Shown here piece by piece: positions 27,119 through 37,872 of a stretch of DNA of 64,000 nucleotides (positions are counted from its first letter, which is position 1; the number at the start of each line of letters is the position of its first letter). Where the stretch lies: assembly GCA_910576125.1 (NCBI GenBank), contig CAJTHM010000011.1, positions 62,001-126,000 on the forward strand, read 5' to 3'. The translations under genes and the position numbers were made by a program. The notes under the pieces were generated by a model. It was not told the DNA's origin, ran no database searches, and was given only the letters and a program-made list of their open reading frames with translations. Origin of the DNA: Lachnospiraceae bacterium. Its GTDB lineage: Bacteria > Bacillota > Clostridia > Lachnospirales > Lachnospiraceae.

Positions 27119-28125
27119 ACTTTCTCGACTTTCTGAAAGACAAACTACTGCTGCTGACGCTCCAGGCTGCCTGTATGCTGGCGTCGGCGGCTTTTTTGTA
27201 TGCCACCGGCTATCCGGCGGCATCCATCGGCATCCTCCTGTTCTGCTGGTTTTTGATCCTCTCTGTGTGGCTCCTGGGGGAGTATGTCCGCAGACGGCGG
27301 TATTTCCGGCAGCTGGAGCGGATTCTGGAGGACGCCGACCAGAAGTATCTGCTGGGGGAGCTGATGCCGGAGTCTTTCCGGCTGGAGGACAGGCTGTACC
27401 GGGACATGATCCGCAGATCCAGCAAATCCGTCATCGAGCGGATCCACGCCGTAGAGGATGCCGGAAAGGATTACCGGGAGTATATCGAGAGCTGGGTTCA
27501 TGAAGTCAAGGCTCCCATCGCAAGCATCTGTCTGCTGTGCGAGAAGCAAAAGGATGACACAGGCCGCCGTGTCCTGATGGAGAACCGGCGGACGGAGAAC
27601 TATGTGGACATGGCCCTCTTCTACGCCCGCTCGGATGAAGTCTACAAGGACTATCTCATCAAAGAGACCACTCTGCAGGACACCGCGGAGGAGGTGCTTC
27701 GGAAAAACAAATATTATTTGATTGAAAACCGGATACAGGCGGAGGTGCGCTGCCCGGATACCGTGTATACCGATGTGAAATGGATCGCTTTTATCCTGAA
27801 CCAGCTGATTCTGAACGCGGTGAAATACCGGCGGGATTCCGGGCCCCGGATACGGATTTCCACCGAAAGGGAAAGCCGCAGCGTCCTGCTGACGGTGGAG
27901 GACAATGGGCTGGGCATCCCTCCGGAGGAGCTGCCCCGCATCTTCGACAAGGGCTTCACCGGAACCAACGGCAGGATCCGCGGCCAGTCCACCGGCATGG
28001 GGCTGTACCTGTGCCGGAAGCTTTGCGGGAAGCTGGGAATCCGGATTGGGGCAGAGTCCGCGGAGGGGCGCGGGACGCAGATTATGCTGGAGTTTCCTGT
28101 GAGCGATTATCTGATGAAGCACTGA
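27115..28125 (+). CDS. BceS-like intramembrane-sensing histidine kinase
   Basis: The 336-residue kinase has two N-terminal membrane helices (about 12-33 and 38-60) with almost no extracellular loop, as in intramembrane-sensing kinases. The His box is E-S-W-V-H-E-V-K-A-P-I (near residue 130) and the ATPase domain has N-Q-L-I-L-N-A-V-K-Y, D-N-G-L-G-I-P and G-M-G-L-Y-L-C. BceS kinases read flux through their partner BceAB transporter, which follows here. Confidence 0.9.
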   Translation: MNFLDFLKDKLLLLTLQAACMLASAAFLYATGYPAASIGILLFCWFLILSVWLLGEYVRRRRYFRQLERILEDADQKYLLGELMPESFRLEDRLYRDMIRRSSKSVIERIHAVEDAGKDYREYIESWVHEVKAPIASICLLCEKQKDDTGRRVLMENRRTENYVDMALFYARSDEVYKDYLIKETTLQDTAEEVLRKNKYYLIENRIQAEVRCPDTVYTDVKWIAFILNQLILNAVKYRRDSGPRIRISTERESRSVLLTVEDNGLGIPPEELPRIFDKGFTGTNGRIRGQSTGMGLYLCRKLCGKLGIRIGAESAEGRGTQIMLEFPVSDYLMKH

Positions 28126-28163
28126 CTGCTTTCGGCATGATGTTCCCATCCCCCCGCTGGCAC

Positions 28164-28185
28164 AATCTTTCAAAAAAGAAAGATT
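28164..28185. repeat. Perfect inverted repeat upstream of the BceAB-like genes
   Basis: AATCTTTC and GAAAGATT are separated by six A residues. The repeat lies in the 200-base gap between the kinase and ATPase genes. A TATAGT -10-like box is at 28226-28231. It may be the response-regulator operator, or a terminator stem for the kinase transcript; no T-run follows, so the operator reading is preferred. Confidence 0.4.
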
Positions 28186-28327
28186 ATTGCAATGGACCCT
28201 GATACCATATTTCCCTTCTGTCTGTTATAGTATCTTTATGCAAAGCCTTATCCCGGCAGGAACCATTTTTCAGGCAACGCTGAGACGGATTATAAAAACT
28301 GCCGGAACAGGCAGAAAGGGACATACA

Positions 28328-29095
28328 ATGAGCAATTACATTCAGGTATGCGATGTGGAGAAATACTACGGAAACGGCTCCAACGCCGCCAAGGCCGTAG
28401 ACCGGGTCAGTTTCCAGGTGGAACAGGGCGAGTTCGTGGGCGTCATGGGGGCCTCCGGCTCCGGCAAGACCACGCTCTTAAACATGCTCTCCACCATCGA
28501 CAGCGTCACCGCAGGCCACATCTATTATGAAGACATCGACATCACGGAACTGTCCGAAAACAAATTGTCGGAATTCCGTAAACAGAACCTGGGGTTCGTC
28601 TTCCAGGAGTACAATCTGCTGGACACCCTCACCATCGAGGAGAACATTCTGCTGGCCCTGACTCTGCACAGCCGGCACAAGGCGGAAATCCTGGGCCGCT
28701 GTCAGGAACTGCTCTCTCTTCTGGGCATCGAAGACATCCGGAACAGCTTCCCCTACCAGGTCTCCGGCGGCCAGAAGCAGCGCTGTGCCTGCGCCAGGGC
28801 CCTGGCCAACCGCCCCAGGCTGCTCCTGGCGGACGAGCCCACCGGGGCACTGGATTCCCGCTCCGCCCAGACTCTTCTGGAGACTTTCACCGACATGAAC
28901 CGGAAACTGAACGCCACCATCTTCATGGTGACCCATGACGCGTTCTCCGCCAGCTACTGCGGCCGGATCCTGTTCCTGAAGGACGGCCGGATTTTCCACG
29001 AGCTGCGCCGGGGCCGGAAAAGCAGACGGGAATTCCTGAACGAGATTCTGGACGTGCTGTCCCTGACAGGAGGTGAGCTTTCCCATGCTGAATAA
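28328..29095 (+). CDS. BceA-like ABC transporter ATPase
   Basis: The 255-residue ATPase has Walker A G-A-S-G-S-G-K-T-T, signature V-S-G-G-Q-K-Q-R and Walker B L-L-A-D-E-P-T-G-A-L-D, the MacB/LolD-type pattern of bacitracin-resistance exporters. The start M-S-N-Y-I-Q was chosen because homology begins there and GAAAGGGACATACA precedes it; codons upstream are not family-like. It overlaps the permease gene by 11 bases. Confidence 0.92.
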   Translation: MSNYIQVCDVEKYYGNGSNAAKAVDRVSFQVEQGEFVGVMGASGSGKTTLLNMLSTIDSVTAGHIYYEDIDITELSENKLSEFRKQNLGFVFQEYNLLDTLTIEENILLALTLHSRHKAEILGRCQELLSLLGIEDIRNSFPYQVSGGQKQRCACARALANRPRLLLADEPTGALDSRSAQTLLETFTDMNRKLNATIFMVTHDAFSASYCGRILFLKDGRIFHELRRGRKSRREFLNEILDVLSLTGGELSHAE

Positions 29096-31160
29096 GCTTG
29101 CTTTGCGCAATGTCCTGCGCTCCGCCAGGGATTATATGGTGTATTTTCTGACTATGATGCTGGTGACGGCCATCATGTTCGCTTTCCACTCCCTGATATT
29201 CTCCGAGGACCTCCGGCAGCTTTTTGAGATGGCCCTGCTTCTGGCCGTGCTGATTGGCCTGGCCTCTTTCTTCGTAGTCCTGATCGTGGCCTGGCTGATC
29301 AATTACATGGTGCGCTTCATCCTGGAAAAAAGGAGCCGGGAATTCGGCATCTATCTGCTGATCGGGATGAAGAAAAAAGAGATTGCAAGGCTGTACTTAC
29401 GGGAGAGTCTGCTGCTGGGCGTCGGGGCTTTCGGGGGCGGGCTGCTGCTGGGGCTTCTGCTGCAGCAGATTCTGATGGCCATCCTATACAGCTGCATCCA
29501 GATGGAATACCGCATCCGCCTGGAGTGGAACCCGGGATGTCTGGCCACCACCGCCGCCTGTTACGGCGGGTGCTATCTGCTGGCGCTGCTGCGGTGCCGC
29601 AGGCGCTTCCGGAAGATGAACATCCACGCCCTGATGAACAGCGAGCGGCAGAACGAACAGATCAAGGAGTCCCGCGTAGCGGCCAGGCGCTGGCTGCTCC
29701 CCCTTTCCGGGCTGGGACTGCTGGGACTGGGACTGATGCTGTTCTTCTATAAGAACTGGAGCAATGTCACGATTCTGGGCTTCCTGGCGGGGCTGGTGCT
29801 GGTCATCTACCTGTTCTACTCAGGCCTGGCGGCCAGGATTGTCTGCTATGTGCGGAAGAAAGGGAATGGGGTCTTTCATGGGCAGAATCTGTTTCTGCTG
29901 CGGCAGTTCGCCTCCAAGGTCAGGACGCTGCACTTTACTTTGGGCACTTTGACCTCCCTGTTCGCGCTGGCGCTCTTAGGCTGCGCCATCGCTCTGATGT
30001 TCAATGATTTCCAGAACCAGATGCTGGCGGTGAAATGGCCCTTTGACATCCAGATCTTCAGCGGGGATACCGAGGAGGATTTCCGGCGGGAATGGGAGGT
30101 GCTGGAGCGGGAGGCTCATGTGGAGGAAAGCCATACTTATTTTATCTATCAGAACGGTACCAATCCGGTCAATACATGGCTGTGCACCCATCTCAGAATC
30201 TTCGGCGATGATTACCTGAACAGCGACGGGACTCCCAACCAGGCGGAAATCACGAGCAGAGACACCTGGGCCTATTACAGGTTCGACACCTACATCGCGC
30301 TGTCCGACTACAACCGCATCCGGGAAATGACCGGTCTTTCCGCCGTCGCTTTGGGCGAAGGGGAATATCTGCTCCACCTGAAAGAGCGGGTCTGGAACGA
30401 GACCGGAGACTTCACGGGGGAAATCGCGGTATCCGGCCCGGATGGCGGGACGCTTCGCCCGGCGGGCATCCGCACGGAGCCGCTCTCTCAGGACGGCCAT
30501 AACGGAGCGGATTATCTGCTTGTAGTCTCCGACGAGGCGGCCCGGCAGATGACTCCCTATTACAGGATGCTGGTGGCGAATCTGGCGGAAAAAGCACCCG
30601 GCACCCTCCAGCAGTCCCTGGACGCCCTGGAATCACGGGACAGTTATGAGGATTTCGGCAGCCACAGGGTGCTGGACTCCATGGCCTCCGGCACGGATCA
30701 AATCGCGGTGTATGTATACAAAAATATGGTCAGGGACAATCTGATTCCGGAAGCAAAGTTCCTGCTGTCCTCCGTCATTTTCGCGCTGGTCTATGTGGGG
30801 CTGGTCTTCGTCTGCGTGGCGCTGACCGTGCTCTCCGTGCAGCAGCTCTCGGATTCCGCCAGGTACCGGTTCCGCTATCAGGTGCTGCACCAGATCGGGC
30901 TGAGCCGGAAAGAGATATCCGGCGTCATCCTGAAGCAGCTGGCCCTGTTCTATCTGTGCCCCATTTTGTTCGCGGCCCTTGTCAGCGGGATTATTTCGGT
31001 GTATCTGGGATGGATGTTCAATTTCTATACCGGCACGCACACGGCGGCGGCAGGGTATTTCGGGGTTTCGTTTTTGATGTTCCTGTCTGTCTACGGGGTT
31101 TATTTTGCGGTGACTTATGTGGGGTTCCAGCGGAATGTGCTGACAGAGCCGGGTTCCTGA
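29085..31160 (+). CDS. BceB-like ABC transporter permease (FtsX family)
   Basis: The 691-residue permease has the BceB plan: an N-terminal helix, three helices, repeated FtsX-like domains and a large extracellular domain of about 200 residues (roughly 305-515) that captures antibiotic-target complexes. The ATG at 29085 is preferred over an in-frame GTG that overlaps the AGGAGG site. With the upstream kinase, regulator and ATPase it forms a complete resistance module against cell-wall-active peptides, by family analogy. The specific peptide is unknown. Confidence 0.9.
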   Translation: MLNKLALRNVLRSARDYMVYFLTMMLVTAIMFAFHSLIFSEDLRQLFEMALLLAVLIGLASFFVVLIVAWLINYMVRFILEKRSREFGIYLLIGMKKKEIARLYLRESLLLGVGAFGGGLLLGLLLQQILMAILYSCIQMEYRIRLEWNPGCLATTAACYGGCYLLALLRCRRRFRKMNIHALMNSERQNEQIKESRVAARRWLLPLSGLGLLGLGLMLFFYKNWSNVTILGFLAGLVLVIYLFYSGLAARIVCYVRKKGNGVFHGQNLFLLRQFASKVRTLHFTLGTLTSLFALALLGCAIALMFNDFQNQMLAVKWPFDIQIFSGDTEEDFRREWEVLEREAHVEESHTYFIYQNGTNPVNTWLCTHLRIFGDDYLNSDGTPNQAEITSRDTWAYYRFDTYIALSDYNRIREMTGLSAVALGEGEYLLHLKERVWNETGDFTGEIAVSGPDGGTLRPAGIRTEPLSQDGHNGADYLLVVSDEAARQMTPYYRMLVANLAEKAPGTLQQSLDALESRDSYEDFGSHRVLDSMASGTDQIAVYVYKNMVRDNLIPEAKFLLSSVIFALVYVGLVFVCVALTVLSVQQLSDSARYRFRYQVLHQIGLSRKEISGVILKQLALFYLCPILFAALVSGIISVYLGWMFNFYTGTHTAAAGYFGVSFLMFLSVYGVYFAVTYVGFQRNVLTEPGS

Positions 31161-31257
31161 TTTCTCTGAATGTACGTTCTCCTCGGCGGAGGAGTCCGGA
31201 TGTCCTTTGGCGAAATTTGTTGGATGTATCAAGCAGGAATTTTCCGAATTTTCGCTG

Positions 31258-32844
31258 TCACAAAAGCGGCGCCGCCACTTTCATCAGCACCCCCAGAAGC
31301 TTCACGGTCCATTTCTCCTCCCGGATGGTCTCCCGGGTCACCTGGCGGCATTTGGGCAGCATGGCCTGGAAGTCCGCCTCGATGTCCGGTATGCAGTCTG
31401 TCCCATGCATGTAGGTGGCGCACTCGAAGTGATGGTACAGGCTGCGATAATCCAGGTTGATGGTCCCCACCACCGCCTCTTTTGTATCGCTGACAAAGAC
31501 CTTGGCATGGACGAACCCGGGCGTATATTCATAGATTTTCACCCCCGACTCCAGGAGAGAGGCATAATGGGTCTTGGCCAGCGCATAGGGAATCCGCTTG
31601 TCAGGGATGCCCGGCAGAATCAGCGCCACCTCCACGCCCCGCTCCGCAGCGAATTTCAGAGCGGTCTCTATCTCGCCGTCCAGTATCAGGTAAGGTGTCA
31701 TGATATGTACATATTTCACCGCCCGGTTCAGGATGTCCATGTAGACCCGCTCCCCCAGCTTGTCATCGTCCAGCGGCCAGTCCCCATATGGCACCACATA
31801 GCCTTTCTCCTGTTCCCCGGGAAAAGCCGGAAAAGCAAGGAATTTATCAAATTCCGGCTCCCTGACATCGATATTCCACATCTGCAGGAACAGCAGCGTA
31901 AAGCTTTTTGCGGCCTCGCCCTGCACCATGACGGCAGTATCCTTCCAGTGGCCGAATCTCTCCACCTGATTGATATATTCATCGGCCAGGTTGATCCCGC
32001 CGTTAAAGGCGGTATGGCCGTCTATCACCAGAATCTTCCGGTGGTCCCGGTAATTGTAATGGGTGGAAATAAATGGCGAGACCGGGGCGAATACCTTGCA
32101 CTGAATTCCCTGTGCCCGCAGAAGCTTCAGATACTTATGGGGCAGAAGGGCGAACTCGCAGGTGCCGTCATACATCAGCCGCACATCCACGCCCTCCCCT
32201 GCCTTGCGGATGAGGATTTCCAGAATCTCTCCCCACATCAGGCCCTCCGCGATGATGAAATACTCCAGGAAAATGAAATGCTCCGCTTTCTCCAGCTGGC
32301 GCAGCATCTCGGCGAACTTGTCCTCCCCCAGCGGGAAATAGGTCACTTTCGTCCTGTCATAGACCGGATGGCATCCGCTCCTTTGGATATAATGGACCAA
32401 AGACGCTGCCCCTGCATCCTCCCTGGCCAGATCCTGCAGGACTGTTTCCGACTGGGGGATGCTCTTTTTGGTGGCTGCGATAATCTGGCCAAAACGCGCT
32501 TTCAGCGCCCGGTGTCCGATATCCTTCTGTGTGTACAGATACAAAAGGGAACCGAACACCGGGGCAAATATCACGACAATCAGCCACGTAATCTTCGCTG
32601 TGGCATCCCGGCGGCAGTTCAGAAGATACAATACCATAATGACAGTGAACAAAATGGTACCGCTGAAGATATGAGGGCGGAACTCCCTGAACCACTGGTA
32701 TACGCTCACCAGGAACCCTATCTGCAAAAGCATCAGGAGCAGAAACAAGCCCATACGGCTGAACACCGCATGGATGATGCCATTCTGCCCTTTCTTCAAC
32801 AGGCGAATCCCCATATTGTCGTTATCGTTCTTTCGTTTCTCCAT
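31258..32844 (-). CDS. cls: Cardiolipin synthase
   Basis: The 528-residue phospholipase-D-superfamily enzyme joins two phosphatidylglycerols into cardiolipin at the membrane. Three N-terminal helices precede two HKD motifs: Y-R-D-H-R-K-I-L-V-I-D-G near residue 245 and F-V-H-A-K-V-F-V-S-D near residue 440, each with the downstream Asn/Gly loop. AAAGGAG precedes the ATG. The Crp/Fnr-type gene upstream is only 22 bases away, so the two are probably cotranscribed. Confidence 0.93.
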   Translation of the reverse strand: MEKRKNDNDNMGIRLLKKGQNGIIHAVFSRMGLFLLLMLLQIGFLVSVYQWFREFRPHIFSGTILFTVIMVLYLLNCRRDATAKITWLIVVIFAPVFGSLLYLYTQKDIGHRALKARFGQIIAATKKSIPQSETVLQDLAREDAGAASLVHYIQRSGCHPVYDRTKVTYFPLGEDKFAEMLRQLEKAEHFIFLEYFIIAEGLMWGEILEILIRKAGEGVDVRLMYDGTCEFALLPHKYLKLLRAQGIQCKVFAPVSPFISTHYNYRDHRKILVIDGHTAFNGGINLADEYINQVERFGHWKDTAVMVQGEAAKSFTLLFLQMWNIDVREPEFDKFLAFPAFPGEQEKGYVVPYGDWPLDDDKLGERVYMDILNRAVKYVHIMTPYLILDGEIETALKFAAERGVEVALILPGIPDKRIPYALAKTHYASLLESGVKIYEYTPGFVHAKVFVSDTKEAVVGTINLDYRSLYHHFECATYMHGTDCIPDIEADFQAMLPKCRQVTRETIREEKWTVKLLGVLMKVAAPLL

Positions 32845-32865
32845 ATTTCTCCTTTCGTAGAAAAG

Positions 32866-33519
32866 TCAGTTCTCCCCCAGCAGCCGATAGCATCCTTTCC
32901 GGAGCTTTTTAAGCCTCCCCTGCTCCTCCAGCTTCTTTACCACCCGCTGCAGCTGCCGCCTGCTGCAGCGCAGCCTCGCCGCGGTATCGTCCATTCCGAT
33001 GATAGTCCGGTGCAGGCACTCATTCTTCAGATGATAGAGGAGCCGTTCTTCCAGCCGGGGCAGCACCACCGAATTGCGGGCCGTGAACACTTTCATGCGG
33101 GAAGCGTTGCGCAGGAGATACATCAGAAAATCGCTGTCTTTCTCCAGCCTGTCCCTGTTCTTCTCCATGGGCAGCGCGGCCACCACCACCGGCGTCACCG
33201 CCTCGATATAGAAGATGGGCCTGTTGCCCAGGGCAAATTCCATATCCCCCAGCAGCCCCTCGCCGTCCATCAGCGCCACATTTCTCCTGTCTCCGTTCTC
33301 ATCCAGATAATACAGCGCCACGCTCCCCCTGACAAGGAACTGGAAATATGGCATCTGGCTGTCCGGCGTGGACAGAAATTCCCCCCGCTGGTATAGTATG
33401 ACAAAAAAGTCCAGGCCCTCCGTGCGGAACTTGTCTGACAGCTTCGCTTTCCTGATGCTGTCTTCTACTATATCTTTGTCATATACTTTTTTGATAGTCC
33501 CACATCCTTCCCGCCCCAT
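32866..33519 (-). CDS. Crp/Fnr-family transcriptional regulator
   Basis: An N-terminal cyclic-nucleotide-binding-like beta roll (L-V-R-G-S-V-A-L-Y-Y, then G-E-G-L-L-G-D-M-E-F) is followed by a dimer helix and a C-terminal helix-turn-helix (T-A-A-R-L-R-C-S-R-R-Q-L-Q-R-V). No Fnr-type Cys cluster is evident. The start is uncertain. The ATG at 33519 (217 codons) is chosen because an upstream TTG at 33564 would place the palindromic operator inside the gene; neither start has a strong ribosome binding site. It probably autoregulates and may control the divergent MATE remnant and the cls gene. Confidence 0.8.
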   Translation of the reverse strand: MGREGCGTIKKVYDKDIVEDSIRKAKLSDKFRTEGLDFFVILYQRGEFLSTPDSQMPYFQFLVRGSVALYYLDENGDRRNVALMDGEGLLGDMEFALGNRPIFYIEAVTPVVVAALPMEKNRDRLEKDSDFLMYLLRNASRMKVFTARNSVVLPRLEERLLYHLKNECLHRTIIGMDDTAARLRCSRRQLQRVVKKLEEQGRLKKLRKGCYRLLGEN

Positions 33520-33538
33520 GGGCCGTTTTATATTTATT

Positions 33539-33552
33539 GTGACATATGTCAC
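33539..33552. promoter_or_regulatory. Crp/Fnr-type palindromic operator
   Basis: GTGACATATGTCAC is a perfect 14-bp palindrome, preceded by T, which matches the CRP half-sites TGTGA-N6-TCAC. It sits between a Crp/Fnr-family gene and the divergent MATE gene, so it is the likely binding site for the regulator. Confidence 0.65.
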
Positions 33553-33625
33553 GTTATCTGCCAAGTGTTTCTGCTAAAATATTTTCAGAAAAACAGATAT
33601 CAGAAAAGAAAAAGGAGAAGAACAG

Positions 33626-34616
33626 ATGCAGAACAAAGAGTCCCATCCTCGGGTTGCTGGGCGCCCAGGGCCAGGTGTTCCACTATGCCAGTCAGTATTA
33701 TACCTGGATTGCGCTGGGCGCTCCCTGCATCATCCTGACCCTGATTCCCGCCAATCAGCTGCGCACGGAGGGGCTGGCAAGCCTTTCCATGGCAGGCAGC
33801 ATCGTGGGCAGCGTGGTCAATATCGTGCTGGATCCCCTGTTCATCTTCGGGCTCGGCATGGGCGCAGGCGGCGCGGCCATCGCCACGGTGCTGGGCAATC
33901 TGGCCACAGACATCGTATTTGCCGTCTGTATCCGCAAAAAGAGCAGCAAGCTCACCACAGACCCCCGGCTGGCCAAAACCGACCTGGCCACCATAGCCGC
34001 TGTCCTGGCCATCGGCCTGCCCTCCAGCCTCAATAATCTGATGAACAGCTTTGGAACCGCCCTGCTGAACCGCAGCCTGGTATCCTACGGCGCCGACAAG
34101 GTGGCGGCAATGGGAATCGCCAGCAAGGTGAACATGATGGCGGCAATGGTGATGATCGCTTTCGCTTTCGGCGCTCAGGCCCTGATCGGGTACAATTACG
34201 GCTCCGGGAATAAGGCGAGGCTGCGGGAAGTGCTGAAATTCGATTTGATGGTACAGATGGGGATTGCTTTCGCGGGCGGCGCCGTCCTCATGCTTTCGGC
34301 TCCCCGGATGATTCGGCTGTTCATGGACGACCCGGCCATCCTGGAGGCCGGTACTCTCATGCTGCGCCGACTGCTCTTGGGCCTGCCCTGTATCGGTGTC
34401 TTCCTGGTGTGCAGTACCCTGTTCATGAGCACGGGCAAATCCCTGGCCACGCTGCTCCTGTCCCTGAGCCGCCAGGGCATCGTCTTCGCCGCCGTGCTGT
34501 TTACCCTGTCCGCATGCTTCGGGTATGCCGGCGTCACAGCCGCCCAGCCCGCCGCGGACTTCCTGTCCGCACTGCTTGGCCTGCTCCTCCTGAAAGCTGG
34601 CAGGATTGATATGTAG
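33626..34616 (+). pseudogene. MATE-family multidrug efflux pump, broken by an internal deletion
   Basis: A canonical start remains: AAAGGAG, nine bases, then ATG at 33626 with codons M-Q-N-K-E-S. After a few codons the frame is lost, and the rest of a MATE pump continues in a different frame from about 33650 to 34616 (I-L-G-L-L-G-A, then about eight helices, ending A-G-R-I-D-M). MATE pumps are about 450 residues; only about 320 remain, and roughly the first 100 or more residues (first helices) are missing. The junction lies near 33640-33655. It was a drug/sodium or proton antiporter; now it is very probably non-functional. Confidence 0.75.
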
Positions 34617-34952
34617 ATTGAAATGAACAACAGGGAACACTCCCTCTCCCCCGGAAAGAGGTTGGAATGCCGCCTGATGCTCCAGTCTGTGGATGCAACT
34701 GATTTCGCATTCTCACTGTCCGGAAATTGGCAGCCGTACCCCATACGCCACTGCCCCTCTTCCTCCGTCACGAAAGCAAAACCATTGCCGCTCCAAGTCA
34801 GCAAAAGCCCGATTTCTTCCATCGTCATGGCACATAGCTCCTTAAATATGCAGTTTTTTTGCATATTACTATCTTTCAAATGCATATTTCTCCGCATTTA
34901 AAAGAAAATATTGTATTTTTTTTAAAACTATTGCATTTTTTAAACAGAATTG
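34617..34952. other. Gap upstream of argG with repeated GCAT motifs and a possible gene remnant
   Basis: The stretch is A/T-rich toward argG. It holds several ATGCA/TGCAT copies, including AATATGC and GCATATT facing each other near 34848-34868. On the minus strand a weak reading frame with a plausible AAGGAG site starts at 34828 (M-T-M-E-E-I-G-L-L) and runs antisense into the MATE remnant. Only its first 45 codons look protein-like and it matches nothing recognised, so it is not called as a gene. Confidence 0.3.
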
Positions 34953-34981
34953 TTGCATTTCCCACCGGAATGTTGTATAGT
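34953..34981 (+). promoter_or_regulatory. argG promoter
   Basis: TTGCAT (34953-34958) and TATAGT (34976-34981) are 17 bases apart, about 50 bases before the argG start. A clear ARG box was not found here. Confidence 0.65.
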
Positions 34982-35034
34982 GTTTTAAGATAAAAGAAGA
35001 ACCAAAATACATTCTATACGGAGGATTCCTATTC

Positions 35035-36258
<1,224 letters not shown>

Positions 36259-36273
36259 AGCACGAAAACCATG

Positions 36274-36318
36274 CCCGGGAACATCCGTGGTTCGCCCAGG
36301 CGGGCAGATGTTCCTGGG
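36274..36318. repeat. Intercistronic stem-loop between argG and DUF1294 gene
   Basis: CCCGGGAACATC (36274-36285) pairs with GATGTTCCTGGG (36307-36318) at 11 of 12 positions, with a nested GCCC/GGGC stem. There is no T-run, so it is more likely an mRNA-stabilising or processing element than a terminator. Confidence 0.45.
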
Positions 36319-36349
36319 TGCGGAAATGCCCTGGCGAGGAGATGTTTTC

Positions 36350-36619
36350 ATGGAAATATTCATTATCTACATAGCAGCCATCAATATAGCAGGCTTCGTC
36401 GTCATGGGCGTGGACAAAAAAAGAGCCATCCGGGGTGCCTGGCGCATCTCGGAGGCTACTTTATTCCTGACCGCATTTCTGGGCGGCGCTTTGGGCTGCA
36501 CACTGGGCATGCAGCACTTCCGCCACAAGACGAAACATTGGTACTTTAAGTACGGTATGCCGATTATCTTTATCGCGGAGACTTTCCTGTTTCTTTTTCT
36601 GTACCATATGATGTCCTGA
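36350..36619 (+). CDS. DUF1294 small membrane protein
   Basis: The 89-residue protein has three hydrophobic helices and the family pattern M-G-V-D-K-K-R-A (near residue 20), R-I-S-E-A-T-L and H-K-T-K-H-W-Y-F-K-Y-G. The start at 36350 follows GAGGAGATGTTTTC. DUF1294 proteins are small integral membrane proteins of unknown function, sometimes fused to cold-shock domains. It may be read through from argG. Confidence 0.85.
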   Translation: MEIFIIYIAAINIAGFVVMGVDKKRAIRGAWRISEATLFLTAFLGGALGCTLGMQHFRHKTKHWYFKYGMPIIFIAETFLFLFLYHMMS

Positions 36620-36739
36620 CGTGCCTTTGCCCCCGTTTTTCCTCTATTGCATCCCGCTTTTACGGATTCTCCCTGTCTCTTATCCGCTTCACGGAAAGCA
36701 TTGTCCAAAACGGGCAATCTGTTTCTGCACAGACATCCT

Positions 36740-37576
36740 CTATGTCGTCACAATCACCCCGCCGTCATTGGCATACATACTGCTGACGCCCCTGGTATCC
36801 ATGATGATGCACTCCCTGAACGCCGCTTTCTTTAAAATCATCTGCTTCACCTGTTCCGCCCTCTCCAATGCGTTGCAGTGGGTGATTATCAGCCTGCGCT
36901 CCGCCGCGTTCTTCACTTCGGCTGCTGCCAGCTCCGCCATTTTGCCCAGCGCCTTTTTGATGCCGATGGTCTGGCTCTTTTGAATGATTTCCCCCTTGTG
37001 GGAGCCCATCACGGGCTTGATATTCAAGGTGGAGGCCACCAGGGCTTTCACGCCGGAGAGCCTGCCGTTCTTCCGCAGCGTCTCCAGATTGTCCAGCACG
37101 AAATAGGTGTGGATGCTGTCCCGGAACGTCTCAATCTTCTCCACGATTTTTTCAAAAGAAAGCCCGCTCTCCTCCAACTCCATGATTTTCAGCGCAATCT
37201 GCGCCTCGCCGCCGCTGGCCGACTCGGAGTCCACCACGTGTATCTGCTTCCCGCCGTATTTCTCATGGTAGAGTTCTTTCCCCAGATGAGCGCTGTTGTA
37301 GCTGCCGCTCAGATGGGAGGAAAGGGTCACCGCATACACATGGTCAGCCTCCCCATGATAGCTTTCCATGAAACGCTCCGGCGAGGGACAGGAAGATTTC
37401 GGGGATTTTGGATACTCCGCCACCTTACGCAGAAACTCCGCCTGATTGAAATTCTCATCGTCCAATATATGATAATCCCCTACGTCCAGCCCCAGAGGCA
37501 CTCTCTCGAAGTGCTTATCCCAGAGAAAATCCGCAGGCAGTTCACAGCAACTATCCACCACAATCTTATAACTCAT
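36740..37576 (-). CDS. DegV-family fatty-acid-binding protein
   Basis: The 278-residue product begins Y-K-I-V-V-D-S-C-C-E-L-P and contains T-L-S-S-H-L-S-G-S-Y-N-S-A near residue 90, the two ligand-contact segments of DegV proteins, which bind a fatty acid and act in FakB-type fatty acid kinase systems. GGAGGGAGTCAAA fixes the ATG at 37576. A promoter lies at 37690-37719. The partner kinase fakA is not in the window. Confidence 0.92.
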   Translation of the reverse strand: MSYKIVVDSCCELPADFLWDKHFERVPLGLDVGDYHILDDENFNQAEFLRKVAEYPKSPKSSCPSPERFMESYHGEADHVYAVTLSSHLSGSYNSAHLGKELYHEKYGGKQIHVVDSESASGGEAQIALKIMELEESGLSFEKIVEKIETFRDSIHTYFVLDNLETLRKNGRLSGVKALVASTLNIKPVMGSHKGEIIQKSQTIGIKKALGKMAELAAAEVKNAAERRLIITHCNALERAEQVKQMILKKAAFRECIIMDTRGVSSMYANDGGVIVTT

Positions 37577-37689
37577 TTTGACTCCCTCCAGCCGAATCCG
37601 CTTCATGGATGCGAAAACCAATTATCTGGATTCAGTGCTTCATTCTTTCAGGTTTTGCTTTCTTTTTTACATAGTTTTAATTACTATAT

Positions 37690-37719
37690 ATGATAGCACA
37701 TATTTCCCTTTCCTGTAAA
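37690..37719 (-). promoter_or_regulatory. Promoter of the DegV-family gene
   Basis: Minus-strand TTTACA (37714-37719) and TATCAT (37690-37695) are 18 bases apart. Confidence 0.5.
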
Positions 37720-37802
37720 GCATATTCTCCAACTTTTCCGTTTTTAAACACAAAAAAACTTTCGGAAAAAGGTGCAGGCCATGCAAAACACCGGCCCACC
37801 GA

Positions 37803-37832
37803 TTGACCGCATGCCGAATTTTATGATATAAT
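37803..37832 (+). promoter_or_regulatory. Promoter of the DUF5721 gene
   Basis: TTGACC (37803-37808) and a perfect TATAAT (37827-37832) are 18 bases apart, 40 bases before the gene. Confidence 0.7.
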
Positions 37833-37872
37833 CCTTTTCGACAGGAATTTCATCAGAATCAGGAGGATTTCC

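Noticed and set aside
34196..34828. Long minus-strand frame antisense to the MATE gene
   Set aside because: Most of it mirrors the MATE coding frame; only the first 45 codons look protein-like and no family fits.
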